Source: Mycobacterium sp. PSTR-4-N (GTDB lineage: Bacteria > Actinomycetota > Actinomycetes > Mycobacteriales > Mycobacteriaceae). From it: a DNA stretch of 42,154 nucleotides. This document shows, one piece after another, positions 7,337-15,717 of the stretch. Numbering within the stretch: the stretch's first letter is position 1; each line of letters begins with the position of its first letter. The stretch is taken from NCBI RefSeq assembly GCF_022348085.1, contig NZ_JAKRFN010000035.1:1-42154 (forward strand). The letters run 5' to 3'. The position numbers and the translations under genes were made by a program. A model generated the notes under the pieces. That model did not search any database and had not been told where the DNA came from. It was given only the letters and a program-made list of their open reading frames with translations.

Positions 7337-8383
7337 TCAGGCGTCGACGGGATTCACGCGGCTGACGATCAGCGGATCGGCCGGGGTGAAGGGGAACTTT
7401 GGGAGGTCGTCGACGTGGGTCTGGAACGTCGCGGCCAGCACCTCGCGGCTGTAGGCGCTCGCGGAGGCTTTGTAGCCGATGTCGGCGGGGAAGGGCTGGT
7501 CGAAGAAGATCAGGAAGTGCCACGGGTCGGTGCCGATGTTCTCGATATGGTGCGGGTAGGCGCGCGGGATGAAGTACATGTCGCCGGCGGACATCGTCCA
7601 CGTGTTGAGGCGGCCATCGGGGGTCATCATCGTCATCCGGGCCTTGCCGTGCCGCACGTACCCCATCTCGGCGGTCACCGGGTGCCAGTGTGGTTCGCGC
7701 ATACCGTCTTCGGTGACGCGCAGGCTGTACATCGAGATGTCCTTCAGAGCCGGCCAGAATTGATCGCGAGCAAAGCGTGCGTTGCCGCTGGCGTAGTTCA
7801 GCCCGGGAGCCTGCGCCTCGACGTCGAACTTGTGTGGATCACTGAAGTACGCCGAGGCGGGGATCTCCGGGTCGCCGGTGCGGCCGGCGAGCTTGTGGTC
7901 GACGGTGCTGCGCCGGAGTGCCGAGAAGTCCGCGGCGGGCAGGTCGTACGTGTTGCCCAGCACGGCATCGGTGAACGCCCCGAAGGTCGCTCCGAGGCCG
8001 AAGTCCTCGGGGCGCTCACTCCGGAACGCGATGATGAACTCCGCGGTCTCCTCGCCGATGTTCTCGATGTGATGCAGTGCGCCGGAGTCGATGTGGAACA
8101 TCTGGCCGGCGGTGACGATGAAGTTGGCGAACCGGCTGTGGTCGTCGAGAACGGAGACCAGCGCTGTGCCCGCGACGCAGTAGGTGAGTTCGTTCGCGTT
8201 GGCGTGCCAGTGCGGAGTGCGCATCGCACCCGGCGCGAGCACCACCCGCTTGATCGAGAGATTCTCGAGCACAGGGAGGTTGTCTGCGGTGACCCGCCGC
8301 ATGGAGCCGAAGTCGTTCTCCTCGACGATCTCCCCGTCGTGCAGCGATGTGGTGAACGGTGCCACTCCTGGAAGGGTGCTCAT
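7337..8383 (-). CDS. Bicupin protein, oxalate-decarboxylase-like
   Basis: A 348-aa protein with two cupin domains. Each has a metal-binding set: PHWHANANELTY with a later HHIEN in the N-terminal domain, and PHWHPVTAEMGY with AYPHHIEN in the C-terminal domain. This is the oxalate decarboxylase/oxidase architecture (Mn-dependent). There is no signal peptide, so it should be cytosolic. The ATG at 8383 is preceded by AGGAGG at a good distance; an in-frame upstream extension lacks cupin character. It lies 105 nt downstream of a TetR gene on the same strand. Oxalate as substrate is plausible but not proven; other bicupins act on different organic acids. Confidence 0.82.
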   Translation of the reverse strand: MSTLPGVAPFTTSLHDGEIVEENDFGSMRRVTADNLPVLENLSIKRVVLAPGAMRTPHWHANANELTYCVAGTALVSVLDDHSRFANFIVTAGQMFHIDSGALHHIENIGEETAEFIIAFRSERPEDFGLGATFGAFTDAVLGNTYDLPAADFSALRRSTVDHKLAGRTGDPEIPASAYFSDPHKFDVEAQAPGLNYASGNARFARDQFWPALKDISMYSLRVTEDGMREPHWHPVTAEMGYVRHGKARMTMMTPDGRLNTWTMSAGDMYFIPRAYPHHIENIGTDPWHFLIFFDQPFPADIGYKASASAYSREVLAATFQTHVDDLPKFPFTPADPLIVSRVNPVDA

Positions 8384-8488
8384 GATGGTGTCCTCCTGCG
8401 TCGGTGAGCGTGCGACACCTACTGTCACCGATGAGACGGCTTCTGTCATGGAAGCTGCCCGCCAGCATGATTACCGCTAGCCGGAAGA

Positions 8489-9115
8489 TCAGCCGTCCGA
8501 GCGATACAGACGCGGGTCGCCGAGCTGATCGATCAACGCGCCGAGCTGCGCCGCCAGTTCGGCGGGAGTGATCCGCAACTCTCCGAACAGCCATGCGCTC
8601 AATGTCTGTGCCACCCCGCCGACCACGAAATGCGCTGCCGTGGCGATTCTTTCGTTGTCATCCAGCTGTAACGCGGCCCGCGCATGCCTGCCGGAGAGCA
8701 GGGCGAACAGTGCGCCGGACTCCGCTCGCTTGCGTACCACCACGGGATTGGTCAGGTGGACGCTGAACAGCAGGCGCCCCACCCGGGCATCCTCGGACAC
8801 CACCCGGACGATGTTCGCCATCGCGGCGTGGGTCTGTTCTGTGGGCACCGCGGCCGCCATCGCTGCCTCGGTGGTGCTGGCGATGTCGGCGACGACCTGG
8901 TCGAACAGTGCGGCGACGAAGGCGTCCTTGTCGGCGAAGCTCTCGTAGAAGTACCGGGCCGCGAGCCCGGAGCGGGCGCACAGGGCACGCACCGTGAGCT
9001 CGGCCGGCACAGGTGTGCCGCCGAGCAGGTCGAGACCCGCTTCGAGGAGACGGCGGCGTCGCTGGGCCATCCGTTGCGACGCGTCGACGCCGCGATACGG
9101 ACGGACCTGAGCCAT
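8489..9115 (-). CDS. TetR-family transcriptional regulator
   Basis: A 208-aa regulator: an N-terminal helix-turn-helix (about residues 41-61, TVRALCARSGLAARYFYESF) and a helical ligand-binding domain to the end. I chose the ATG at 9115 (MAQVRPYRG) over an upstream frame extension that adds only 12 residues of non-family sequence. It is divergent from the DUF2236 gene across 87 nt and lies upstream of the bicupin gene on the same strand, so either or both may be controlled by it. Confidence 0.88.
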   Translation of the reverse strand: MAQVRPYRGVDASQRMAQRRRRLLEAGLDLLGGTPVPAELTVRALCARSGLAARYFYESFADKDAFVAALFDQVVADIASTTEAAMAAAVPTEQTHAAMANIVRVVSEDARVGRLLFSVHLTNPVVVRKRAESGALFALLSGRHARAALQLDDNERIATAAHFVVGGVAQTLSAWLFGELRITPAELAAQLGALIDQLGDPRLYRSDG

Positions 9116-9123
9116 ACCCCATC

Positions 9124-9152
9124 TTGACACCCGCTCGGCTCGGCAACACAAT
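9124..9152 (+). promoter_or_regulatory. SigA-type promoter for DUF2236 gene
   Basis: Perfect -35 TTGACA at 9124-9129, a 17-nt spacer, then CACAAT (four of six to TATAAT) at 9147-9152. The start codon is 50 nt further on, with a GAGAGGAG ribosome site just upstream of it. The divergent TetR gene begins 9 nt to the left, so TetR bound here would affect both. Confidence 0.42.
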
Positions 9153-9202
9153 CAGGAAACGCACGTTCGCAACTTTGGGCGGCGGCGCGAGAGGAGCGGT
9201 CC

Positions 9203-10069
9203 ATGGCGGTACAGGACTCACCGGCAGCGTCGTCGTCGGGTAGTGCGGCGGGAAGCACGAAGCCCGACGAGGGGATGCTGGGGCTGGGGTTGCTGGCCGG
9301 CCCCGCGAACGTGATCATGCAATTGGCCCGGCCGGGCGTCGGCTACGGCGTCCTGGAGAGCCGCGTCGAGAGTGGTCGGGTCGACCTGCACCCGTTCAAG
9401 CGAGCCAGGACCACGTTCACGTATCTGGCGGTCTCCACCAATGGCACCGAGGCGCAGAAGGATGCGTTCCGGCGTGCGGTGAACCGTGCTCACGCGCAGG
9501 TCTATTCGCTCGAGGACAGCCCGGTCGCCTACAACGCCTTCGACAAGGACCTCCAGCTGTGGGTGGGGGCCTGCCTGTACAAGGGTGTGGTCGACGTGTA
9601 CCGCCTCTTCGTCGGCGACATGGACGCCGAGACCGAGGCGAGACTCTTCGAGCAGGGCCGCAAACTCGGCACGATGCTGCAGGTGCCCGAGGACATGTGG
9701 CCGGCCGATCCGGCGGCCTTCGATCGGTACTGGCAGGAGTCGCTGGACAAGGTGCACATCGACGACACCGTTCGCGAGTACCTTTACCCGATCGCGGTGT
9801 CCCGGGTGCGCGGGGTCCGGCTGCCCGGGCCGCTGCAGCGCCTGGCCGAGCAGGCGGCGTTGCTGATCACCACCGGCTTCCTGCCGCAACGATTCCGCGA
9901 CGAGATGCAGTTGAGCTGGGATGCCAAGCAGCAGAAGCGGTTCGACCGAATCATCCGGGTACTGCGGGTGGCCAACATCTGCTCGCCCCGCGTCGTGCGG
10001 GAATTCCCGTTCAACCTGTTGCTCGCCGATGTCGACTGGCGCATCCGAACGGGACGGCCGCTGGTCTGA
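9203..10069 (+). CDS. DUF2236 / MpaB-Lcp-type oxygenase family protein
   Basis: A 288-aa protein of the DUF2236 family (heme-containing MpaB and latex-clearing protein Lcp belong here). Recognisable parts are RARTTFTYLAVSTNGT (about residues 67-82), the invariant-type RAVNRAHAQV and the aromatic segment KDLQLWVGACLYKGVVDVY. Mycobacteria carry many copies. Family members are oxygenases or of unknown function. It is divergent from the TetR gene, its likely regulator, and converges with the alpha/beta hydrolase (7-nt gap). It has a good ribosome site, GAGAGGAG, before the ATG. Confidence 0.82.
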   Translation: MAVQDSPAASSSGSAAGSTKPDEGMLGLGLLAGPANVIMQLARPGVGYGVLESRVESGRVDLHPFKRARTTFTYLAVSTNGTEAQKDAFRRAVNRAHAQVYSLEDSPVAYNAFDKDLQLWVGACLYKGVVDVYRLFVGDMDAETEARLFEQGRKLGTMLQVPEDMWPADPAAFDRYWQESLDKVHIDDTVREYLYPIAVSRVRGVRLPGPLQRLAEQAALLITTGFLPQRFRDEMQLSWDAKQQKRFDRIIRVLRVANICSPRVVREFPFNLLLADVDWRIRTGRPLV

Positions 10070-10076
10070 GGTCTGG

Positions 10077-11279
10077 TCAGTCGAACATGACCGGGCCGAG
10101 GAAGCGCGTCATGCGCCGCAGGTAGTCCGGCTGGCTGACGTGCAACACGTGGTTGCCGGGGAACCAGTGGAAATCGCAGCGGTCCCAGTGGTTCCACAGC
10201 ATCTCGGCCTGCTCCGGAGGTGCGAGCCGGTCGCCGAGGCCGGCGATGATCAGTCGTCGTTCCTTGGCCGGGAGGGGGCGGTAGTTCAGTGGCGAGGAGT
10301 ACATGGTCGCCGCGTCGATCAACCCGCTGTCCGCGCCGGAGAGCCAATTCCGCAGTGCGACCACCTTGTTCGCCGGGAACCACTCGTCGACCGTGCGATC
10401 GGGCGTCACCACGGGAACGTTGGGGATCACGGCCTGGATGCGGTCATCGACGCTGGCGATCAGCGCCGAGGTGTACCCACCGAGCGACATGCCCGTCAAC
10501 GCGATGCGATCGACACCGGTGTACTCGAGATAGTCCAGTATCGACCGGAAGTCGTGGACCGCCTGGGCCATCGCCTCGCAGAAGCCGGAGAACCCGTGTG
10601 CGAAGTAGCCGTGTCCGCTGAACGGTGAGTACTGCTCGGCGCGGCGGCCGTGGAACGGCAGTGTGTACAGCATGACGTCGTAGCCGGAACGGTAGAACCA
10701 CGGAAGTGCGAAGAAGAGCCCATTGAACAGGTAGGCCGACCCCATGAACCCGTGGATCAGACAGAGAGTCGGGCGGGGGCCGTCGTCGTGGCGCCAGTGC
10801 TGTGCATGGACGACGTTGTTGCGGGTGAAACCGGCACACTGCTCGCGCAGCGCGGGGTTGACGGCGGTGAAGCTGCTGGCGAATCGGATGTTGCGGACGT
10901 TGCCGTGGGCCACCCATTCCGCCACCGGATTGGCCGGCCGGGACGACACCCGCGGCGGTGACTCCGGGGCCGGGAACGCGACGGTCGGGTCCTGCATCGC
11001 GGCGAGCTCGGCGTAGAACTCCAGCTGTTCCTGTTCGGCCGCCGAGCGTGCCCCCCGTAGCGCGCCGACAACCGACGGCGTCATGGTCACACTGAGCAGC
11101 GACGCGATCGAGGTCCGCAGGGCGAGGTCGGCGACCGCGGAGGAATCGACGATCAGCCGCTGCCGCAGCGTGAGGTCCATTCGGCGGGGCAGGCCGCGCG
11201 CCGTGGCGTCGGAGCCAGGCACATCGGGCACCGGTAGCGGTAACTCGTCGGGCTCCTCGGTCGCGACGACGGATTCCAC
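10077..11279 (-). CDS. Alpha/beta hydrolase (Rv0293c-like)
   Basis: A 400-aa hydrolase. The C-terminal two thirds carry LIHGFMG (oxyanion region), the nucleophile elbow GMSLGG (Ser about 264), the acid in GLGDRLAPP (Asp about 349) and the base in GNHVLH (His about 375). The N-terminal part (about 1-100) is a helical region without a known domain. I start at GTG 11279: a TAGATT hexamer ends 7 nt upstream, giving a leaderless start and a length equal to M. tuberculosis Rv0293c (400 aa, from memory). An ATG at 11321 would overlap the tam start. It is divergent from tam, as in M. tuberculosis. The substrate is unknown; the family includes lipases and esterases. Confidence 0.82.
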   Translation of the reverse strand: MESVVATEEPDELPLPVPDVPGSDATARGLPRRMDLTLRQRLIVDSSAVADLALRTSIASLLSVTMTPSVVGALRGARSAAEQEQLEFYAELAAMQDPTVAFPAPESPPRVSSRPANPVAEWVAHGNVRNIRFASSFTAVNPALREQCAGFTRNNVVHAQHWRHDDGPRPTLCLIHGFMGSAYLFNGLFFALPWFYRSGYDVMLYTLPFHGRRAEQYSPFSGHGYFAHGFSGFCEAMAQAVHDFRSILDYLEYTGVDRIALTGMSLGGYTSALIASVDDRIQAVIPNVPVVTPDRTVDEWFPANKVVALRNWLSGADSGLIDAATMYSSPLNYRPLPAKERRLIIAGLGDRLAPPEQAEMLWNHWDRCDFHWFPGNHVLHVSQPDYLRRMTRFLGPVMFD

Positions 11280-11286
11280 GGTTGCC

Positions 11287-11292
11287 AATCTA
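11287..11292 (-). promoter_or_regulatory. -10 hexamer of the alpha/beta hydrolase gene
   Basis: TAGATT on the minus strand, fitting the mycobacterial TAnnnT -10 pattern, ends 7 nt before the GTG at 11279. It favours that GTG as the start and a leaderless mRNA. Confidence 0.4.
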
Positions 11293-11319
11293 GCCGCCCG
11301 CGCCTGCCAGACTGGCCAC

Positions 11320-12096
11320 ATGTGGAATCCCGAGGTCTATCTGGCCTACGCCGACCACCGGGGCCGGCCGTTCTACGATCTGACCTCGCGCGTGGCCGCG
11401 ACGGCGCCGCGGCGAGTGGTCGACCTGGGCTGCGGTCCGGGGAATCTGACGCAGACACTGACCACTCGCTGGCCCGGCGCGACGATCGAAGCGTGGGACT
11501 CGTCGCCGGAGATGGTCGCCGCAGCACGCGAGCGAGGGGTGGCCGCCGAGGTCGGTGACGTGCGGGATTGGGCGCCGGCCCCTGACACCGACGTCCTCAT
11601 CAGCAACGCGACGCTGCAGTGGGTGCCCGAACACCCCGAGTTGATCGTGCGGTGGGCCGCTCACCTGCCGCGCGGCGCGTGGCTCGCGTTTCAGGTGCCC
11701 GGCAACTTCGACGCGCCGTCGCATCGCGCGGTCCGTGACCTCGCCGCCCAGCCGCAGTGGGCAGAACTGTTGCGTGACTTTCCGTTTCGGAGTGCTGAGG
11801 TGGTCGAGTCACCGCAGACTTATGCTGCTCTGCTGCGCGATGCAGGCGCCACCACGACGGATGCCTGGGAGACCACCTACGTCCACGAGCTGACCGGTGA
11901 GCATCCGGTGCTGGAATGGATTCACGGCACCGCGCTGCGGCCGGTGCGCAGCGCGCTGAGCGGCGGGCAGTGGGAGCAGTTCCGCTCCGAATTGGCGCCG
12001 GTGCTCGCCGAGGCCTATCCGCAGCGGGCTGACGGCACCACGTTTTTCCCGTTCCGGCGGATCTTCGTGGTGGCGCAGGTGGGTCAGCGGCGCTGA
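11320..12096 (+). CDS. tam: Trans-aconitate 2-methyltransferase
   Basis: A 258-aa class I SAM-dependent methyltransferase. The SAM site is VVDLGCGPGN (about residues 33-42), followed by the acidic loop AWDSSPEM and SNATLQWVPEH, a block typical of Tam. The enzyme methylates trans-aconitate, an inhibitor of the citric-acid cycle that forms spontaneously. The length is close to M. tuberculosis Tam (261 aa, from memory), and the flanking hydrolase and Stf0 genes are also conserved there. Its 3' end overlaps the cysNC 3' end by 13 nt in convergent orientation. The ATG lies in CACATGTG, which also puts an ATG on the other strand. Confidence 0.88.
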   Translation: MWNPEVYLAYADHRGRPFYDLTSRVAATAPRRVVDLGCGPGNLTQTLTTRWPGATIEAWDSSPEMVAAARERGVAAEVGDVRDWAPAPDTDVLISNATLQWVPEHPELIVRWAAHLPRGAWLAFQVPGNFDAPSHRAVRDLAAQPQWAELLRDFPFRSAEVVESPQTYAALLRDAGATTTDAWETTYVHELTGEHPVLEWIHGTALRPVRSALSGGQWEQFRSELAPVLAEAYPQRADGTTFFPFRRIFVVAQVGQRR

Positions 12097-13946
12097 TCCA
12101 GCAGGGCGATGACCTGCGCGACCAGGGCGTCGATATCCGCGCCGGTCGTGTCCAGCACCAGGTCGGCGTCCTCGGGCGGCTCGTACGGGGCATCCACGCC
12201 GGTCAGACCCTTCAGTTCGCCGGCGCGGGCCCTCGCGTACAACCCCTTGGGGTCCCGCTTCTCGCACTCCTCCCGCGGAGTCGCGACGTAGACCTCGATG
12301 AACGGCAGCTTCGCCGCGTCGTTGAGCGCTCGTGCGATCTCCCGATCGGACTTCAACGGGGAGACCAGCGATGCCAGCGCGACCACGCCGGCGTCGGCGA
12401 ACAGTCGGGTGAGATGACCCACGCGGCGGATGTTCTCGGCCCGGTCACCCGCCGAGAAACCCAGGTCGTCCGAGAGTCCATGGCGGATGTTGTCGCCGTC
12501 GAGCAGGTAGGCGACCTGCCCGGCATCGACGAGCGCTCGTTCGACGGCGACCGCGATGGTCGACTTGCCCGAGGCGGGGAGCCCGGTGAACCAGATCGTC
12601 GCACCGCGTTGCCCGGTGGCCGCCCGGCGGTACTCCCTCTCCAACGATGAGGGATGCCAACGGATGTCGTTACGCGTCTGCTCGCCCGGCTTCACTTCGC
12701 GCGGCTCGGTGACGGTGCCTGCGCCCACCGTGTCGTTGGTGGTCTCGTCGATCAGGATGAACGCGCCGCTGTCCCGGTTGTCGGTGTAGCTGTCGGCGAC
12801 CACCACGGAGCTGGTGCGCAGGGTGACCGCCCCGATGTCGTTGAGCGCCAACTCCACCGGGTTGTCGAGATCGTCCAGGGTCTCGGGGTCGAGCCGTGAA
12901 TGCAGAGCCTGCACCGTGGCGCGGACGGTGCGGGTGCCCTGCTTCAACGCAAAACGGTCACCGGCCCGCATCGGGGCGTCGCGGAACCAGCAGATCGTGG
13001 CGTCGAGTTCTCGGGCCAGGACGGGCACCACCGCGTCGTCGTCGCCGCTGACGAAGACATCGCCGCGACCGACGTCGATGTCATCGGCCAGCTCGATCGA
13101 CACCGAGAGCGGCGCAACCGCAACAGGACGATCATCGTCGAGGGTGTCGACCACGGTCACGGTGGACCGCGTGCCGGCCGGCAGGCTGACGATCGAGTCA
13201 CCCACCTGGAGGGTGCCGCCCGAGAGCCGGCCAGTGTAGCGGCGGCGTTGCTCGGCCGTGGGCCGCGACACCCATTGCACAGGTAGCCGCAGCTTGCGCG
13301 ATTCCGGTTGCGGCGCCGACAGTTCCACCGATTCGAGGTACTCGAGCAGCGTGGGCCCCTCGTACCAGCCGGTGCGGTCCGAGTGGTGCACGACGTTGTC
13401 GCCGTGCTTGGCGGCGATCGGGATCACGGTCAGATCAGCGCCGCCCAGTCGCGCCGTCACCGTACGCAGCTGGCGGTCGACCTCTCCGAAGCGTTCCCGG
13501 TCGAAATCCACGAGATCGATCTTGTTCACTGCGGCCACGAAGTGTCTGATGCCCAACAGGTTTGCGATGCGTGCGTGCCGATTGGTCTGCCGCAGCACCC
13601 CGGCCCTGGCGTCGACCAGCAACACCGCGACATGGGCGTTGGAGGCCCCGGTGAACATGTTGCGGGTGTAGCGCTCGTGGCCGGGGGTGTCGGCGAGGAT
13701 GTAGCTGCGGGTATCGGTCGAGAAGAACCGGTAGGCGACGTCGATCGTGATGCCCTGCTCGCGCTCGGCGCGCAGCCCGTCGGACAGCGCCGCCAGGTCG
13801 GCCACACCCTCCTCGTCGGTGACCGCCTCGAGATGATCCAGCGGCAGGCTGTCCGTGTCGTGCAGGAGCCTGCCGATCAGGGTGCTCTTGCCGTCGTCGA
13901 CCGATCCCGCGGTGGTGATCCGCAGCAGCTGCCGAGTCTTGCCCAT
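12084..13946 (-). CDS. cysNC: Bifunctional sulfate adenylyltransferase GTPase subunit / adenylyl-sulfate kinase
   Basis: A 620-aa fusion. CysN part (about 1-435): P-loop GSVDDGKST (14-22), switch region REQGITIDVAY, DTPGHE (about 92) and NKID (about 147), followed by EF-Tu-like beta barrels. CysC part (about 445-620): a second P-loop, GLPASGKST (about 451), then DGDNIRHGL, typical of APS kinases. With CysD it makes APS, then phosphorylates it to PAPS, the donor for sulfotransferases. The ATG at 13946 shares its A with the cysD stop (TGATG), showing translational coupling. It is the last gene of the stf0-cysD-cysNC unit and converges with tam. Confidence 0.96.
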   Translation of the reverse strand: MGKTRQLLRITTAGSVDDGKSTLIGRLLHDTDSLPLDHLEAVTDEEGVADLAALSDGLRAEREQGITIDVAYRFFSTDTRSYILADTPGHERYTRNMFTGASNAHVAVLLVDARAGVLRQTNRHARIANLLGIRHFVAAVNKIDLVDFDRERFGEVDRQLRTVTARLGGADLTVIPIAAKHGDNVVHHSDRTGWYEGPTLLEYLESVELSAPQPESRKLRLPVQWVSRPTAEQRRRYTGRLSGGTLQVGDSIVSLPAGTRSTVTVVDTLDDDRPVAVAPLSVSIELADDIDVGRGDVFVSGDDDAVVPVLARELDATICWFRDAPMRAGDRFALKQGTRTVRATVQALHSRLDPETLDDLDNPVELALNDIGAVTLRTSSVVVADSYTDNRDSGAFILIDETTNDTVGAGTVTEPREVKPGEQTRNDIRWHPSSLEREYRRAATGQRGATIWFTGLPASGKSTIAVAVERALVDAGQVAYLLDGDNIRHGLSDDLGFSAGDRAENIRRVGHLTRLFADAGVVALASLVSPLKSDREIARALNDAAKLPFIEVYVATPREECEKRDPKGLYARARAGELKGLTGVDAPYEPPEDADLVLDTTGADIDALVAQVIALLDQRR

Positions 13947-14869
13947 CAGAAATACCCCTCGCGCTTGCGGTCTTCCATCGCCGCGGCCGACGTCCTGTCG
14001 TCCGCCCGGGTCTCGCCCCGCTCGGAGACAGTGGCTGCGGAGATTTCGCCGATCACCCCGTCGATCGTGGTCGCATGGGATCGGACGGCACCGGTGATCG
14101 TCAGGTCGCCTACCGTGCGGTAGCGCACCCACTCGAGCGCGGCGGTCTCACCGTCGGCGGGACGGGCGTAGTCAGAGACCGCCAGCAGGATTCCGTCGCG
14201 TTCGAACACCTCGCGTTCGTGCGCGAAGTAGATCGACGGGAGCTCGAGATCCTCCAGCGCGATGTAGCGCCAGATGTCGAGTTCCGTCCAGTTGCTCAGC
14301 GGGAACACACGCACCTGCTCGCCCCGGCGGATCCTGCCGTTGTAGAGCGACCACGGTTCCGGTCGTTGTGCTCGGGGATCCCATTGCCCGAACTCGTCGC
14401 GGAAACTCAGAATGCGCTCCTTGGCGCGGGCACGTTCCTCGTCGCGCCGCGCTCCACCGAACGCTGCGTCGAAGCCACCCGCCTCCAATGCATCGAGCAG
14501 TGTGCGGGTCTGCTGGCGGTTCCGTGAGGCGCCAGGACCCGGATCGGGTACTCGACCCGCGTCGATCGATTCCTGGACCGAGGCCACGATCAGCTTGTGA
14601 CCCTGGCCCGTGACGCGCCGATCCCGGAACTCGATGACCTCGTCGAAATTGTGCCCCGTGTCGACGTGCATCACCGGAAACGGCAGCGAACCAGGTCGAA
14701 AAGCCTTCTCCGCCAACCGCAACAGCACTATCGAGTCCTTGCCCGCGGAGAACAGGAGGACCGGACGCTCGAGCTCGGCCACCACCTCGCGGATGATGTG
14801 CACAGCCTCGGCTTCCAGCAGCCTCAGCTCATCGACGTGCACGGTGTCGTAGGTGTCGGCGGTGCTCAT
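13946..14869 (-). CDS. cysD: Sulfate adenylyltransferase subunit 2
   Basis: A 307-aa ATP-sulfurylase small subunit. It has the PP-loop LFSAGKDS (39-46), MHVDTGHNFDE, GGARRDEERARAKER and the ending EDRKREGYF, all standard for CysD. It forms APS from ATP and sulfate together with the GTPase CysN. The ATG at 14869 lies inside the stf0 stop region (ATGA, 4-nt overlap), and its own stop overlaps the cysNC start. The order stf0-cysD-cysNC ties PAPS synthesis to a single sulfotransferase. A long open frame reading upstream of this ATG covers stf0 in another frame and is not coding. Confidence 0.96.
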   Translation of the reverse strand: MSTADTYDTVHVDELRLLEAEAVHIIREVVAELERPVLLFSAGKDSIVLLRLAEKAFRPGSLPFPVMHVDTGHNFDEVIEFRDRRVTGQGHKLIVASVQESIDAGRVPDPGPGASRNRQQTRTLLDALEAGGFDAAFGGARRDEERARAKERILSFRDEFGQWDPRAQRPEPWSLYNGRIRRGEQVRVFPLSNWTELDIWRYIALEDLELPSIYFAHEREVFERDGILLAVSDYARPADGETAALEWVRYRTVGDLTITGAVRSHATTIDGVIGEISAATVSERGETRADDRTSAAAMEDRKREGYF

Positions 14870-15666
14870 GTCGGCAGACCGTTCTTCTCCGCGTCGGCGC
14901 GGTAGCGGTCCACCCACTCGTCGGAGCGCTGATCGGCTTGGCGCTCCAACACCGGTGGCGGTGCCAGGCGCGGGTCCTGTCCGACCGCCTCCAGTACTGC
15001 GGCCACCACCTGGGTGAGGTTGCGCCACAGCACCGGATAGGACACGTCCATCGGCGCGATGCCCTCCTCGGCGAACCAGGATCGCCAGCCCTCCTCCTGG
15101 GCGCGCAGCATCGTCACCACATGCGCGATCGCGCCGGCGTGGTATTCGGCGCGCGCGTCGCGCACCGGGTCGGGCTGGCCCCGCCACACCCTGGTCTGCA
15201 CCGCTCGCCAGAAGGACACCGCCTGTGACACGACGTCCGGCCGGTAGACGTGAATGAGGACGGGATCGGTGCCGATCACGTCGCGCAGCGCCGCGAGCAG
15301 CCCGGTGCCCGACCGATCGGGCAGACCCTCGGCGCGGTGCAACAGCAGCGGCGTCTGATTCCACATGAGCTTGCCACCCCAGATGCCGTTCGGCGTGCGC
15401 CCGACCGTGCGGATGTAGTCGCGCCAGATTTCTGGCGGTGCCAGATCGGGCTTGCCTTCGTCGAGCGGGTCGAGCAGGCGCAGGATCGACTCGTCTGTCA
15501 CGCCCTCGAACCATTGCCGCGGCTGCGGCGATTGGCTGGTGGTCGGCAGGTACTGGAAGAACTCACCCGGCTCGCCGGCGACGCCGGTCGCACGCAGCGA
15601 TTCGACGAGCAAGGTGCTGCCACTGCGCTGGGAGGCCAGCACCAGGTAGGCGGTCGGGGCGGACAT
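14866..15666 (-). CDS. stf0: Stf0-family sulfotransferase (trehalose 2-sulfotransferase-like)
   Basis: A 266-aa cytosolic sulfotransferase. The 5'-phosphosulfate loop is ASQRSGSTLL (11-20), GEPGEFF follows, with E35 in the place of the general base known from M. smegmatis Stf0, and the 3'-phosphate region is RPDVVSQAVSFWRAVQT. Stf0 transfers sulfate from PAPS to the 2-position of trehalose, the first step toward sulfolipid-type glycolipids. The ATG at 15666 is preceded by TAAGCT at 7 nt, so a leaderless promoter of its own is likely. The stop overlaps the cysD start by four bases. The sulfatase gene lies 51 nt upstream on the same strand. Trehalose as acceptor is family-based inference. Confidence 0.9.
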   Translation of the reverse strand: MSAPTAYLVLASQRSGSTLLVESLRATGVAGEPGEFFQYLPTTSQSPQPRQWFEGVTDESILRLLDPLDEGKPDLAPPEIWRDYIRTVGRTPNGIWGGKLMWNQTPLLLHRAEGLPDRSGTGLLAALRDVIGTDPVLIHVYRPDVVSQAVSFWRAVQTRVWRGQPDPVRDARAEYHAGAIAHVVTMLRAQEEGWRSWFAEEGIAPMDVSYPVLWRNLTQVVAAVLEAVGQDPRLAPPPVLERQADQRSDEWVDRYRADAEKNGLPT

Positions 15667-15673
15667 GGCCGTG

Positions 15674-15679
15674 AGCTTA
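15674..15679 (-). promoter_or_regulatory. -10 hexamer of stf0
   Basis: TAAGCT on the minus strand fits TAnnnT and ends 7 nt before the stf0 ATG. This implies a leaderless stf0-cysD-cysNC transcript separate from the sulfatase. The palindrome at 15691-15710 covers the expected -35 position. Confidence 0.38.
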
Positions 15680-15690
15680 GCCGTCATCGT

Positions 15691-15710
15691 CGCAGGTGAA
15701 ACCACCTGCG
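15691..15710. promoter_or_regulatory. Perfect inverted repeat between sulfatase and stf0
   Basis: CGCAGGTG-AAAC-CACCTGCG: two perfect 8-bp arms around a 4-nt centre, 8 nt past the sulfatase stop. It could be the stem of a terminator for the sulfatase gene (no T tract follows on the minus strand) or an operator over the stf0 -35 region (centre about 34 nt before the predicted transcription start). A 9-nt direct repeat, TAAGCTCAC (minus strand), flanks it at 15671-15679 and 15723-15731. Confidence 0.55.
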
Positions 15711-15717
15711 CAAAGGA

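Noticed and set aside
11319..11322. CACATGTG gives overlapping ATG codons on both strands, so the hydrolase could start at 11321.
   Set aside because: GTG 11279 has a -10 hexamer 7 nt upstream and gives the length expected for Rv0293c orthologues; a start at 11321 would overlap the tam start.
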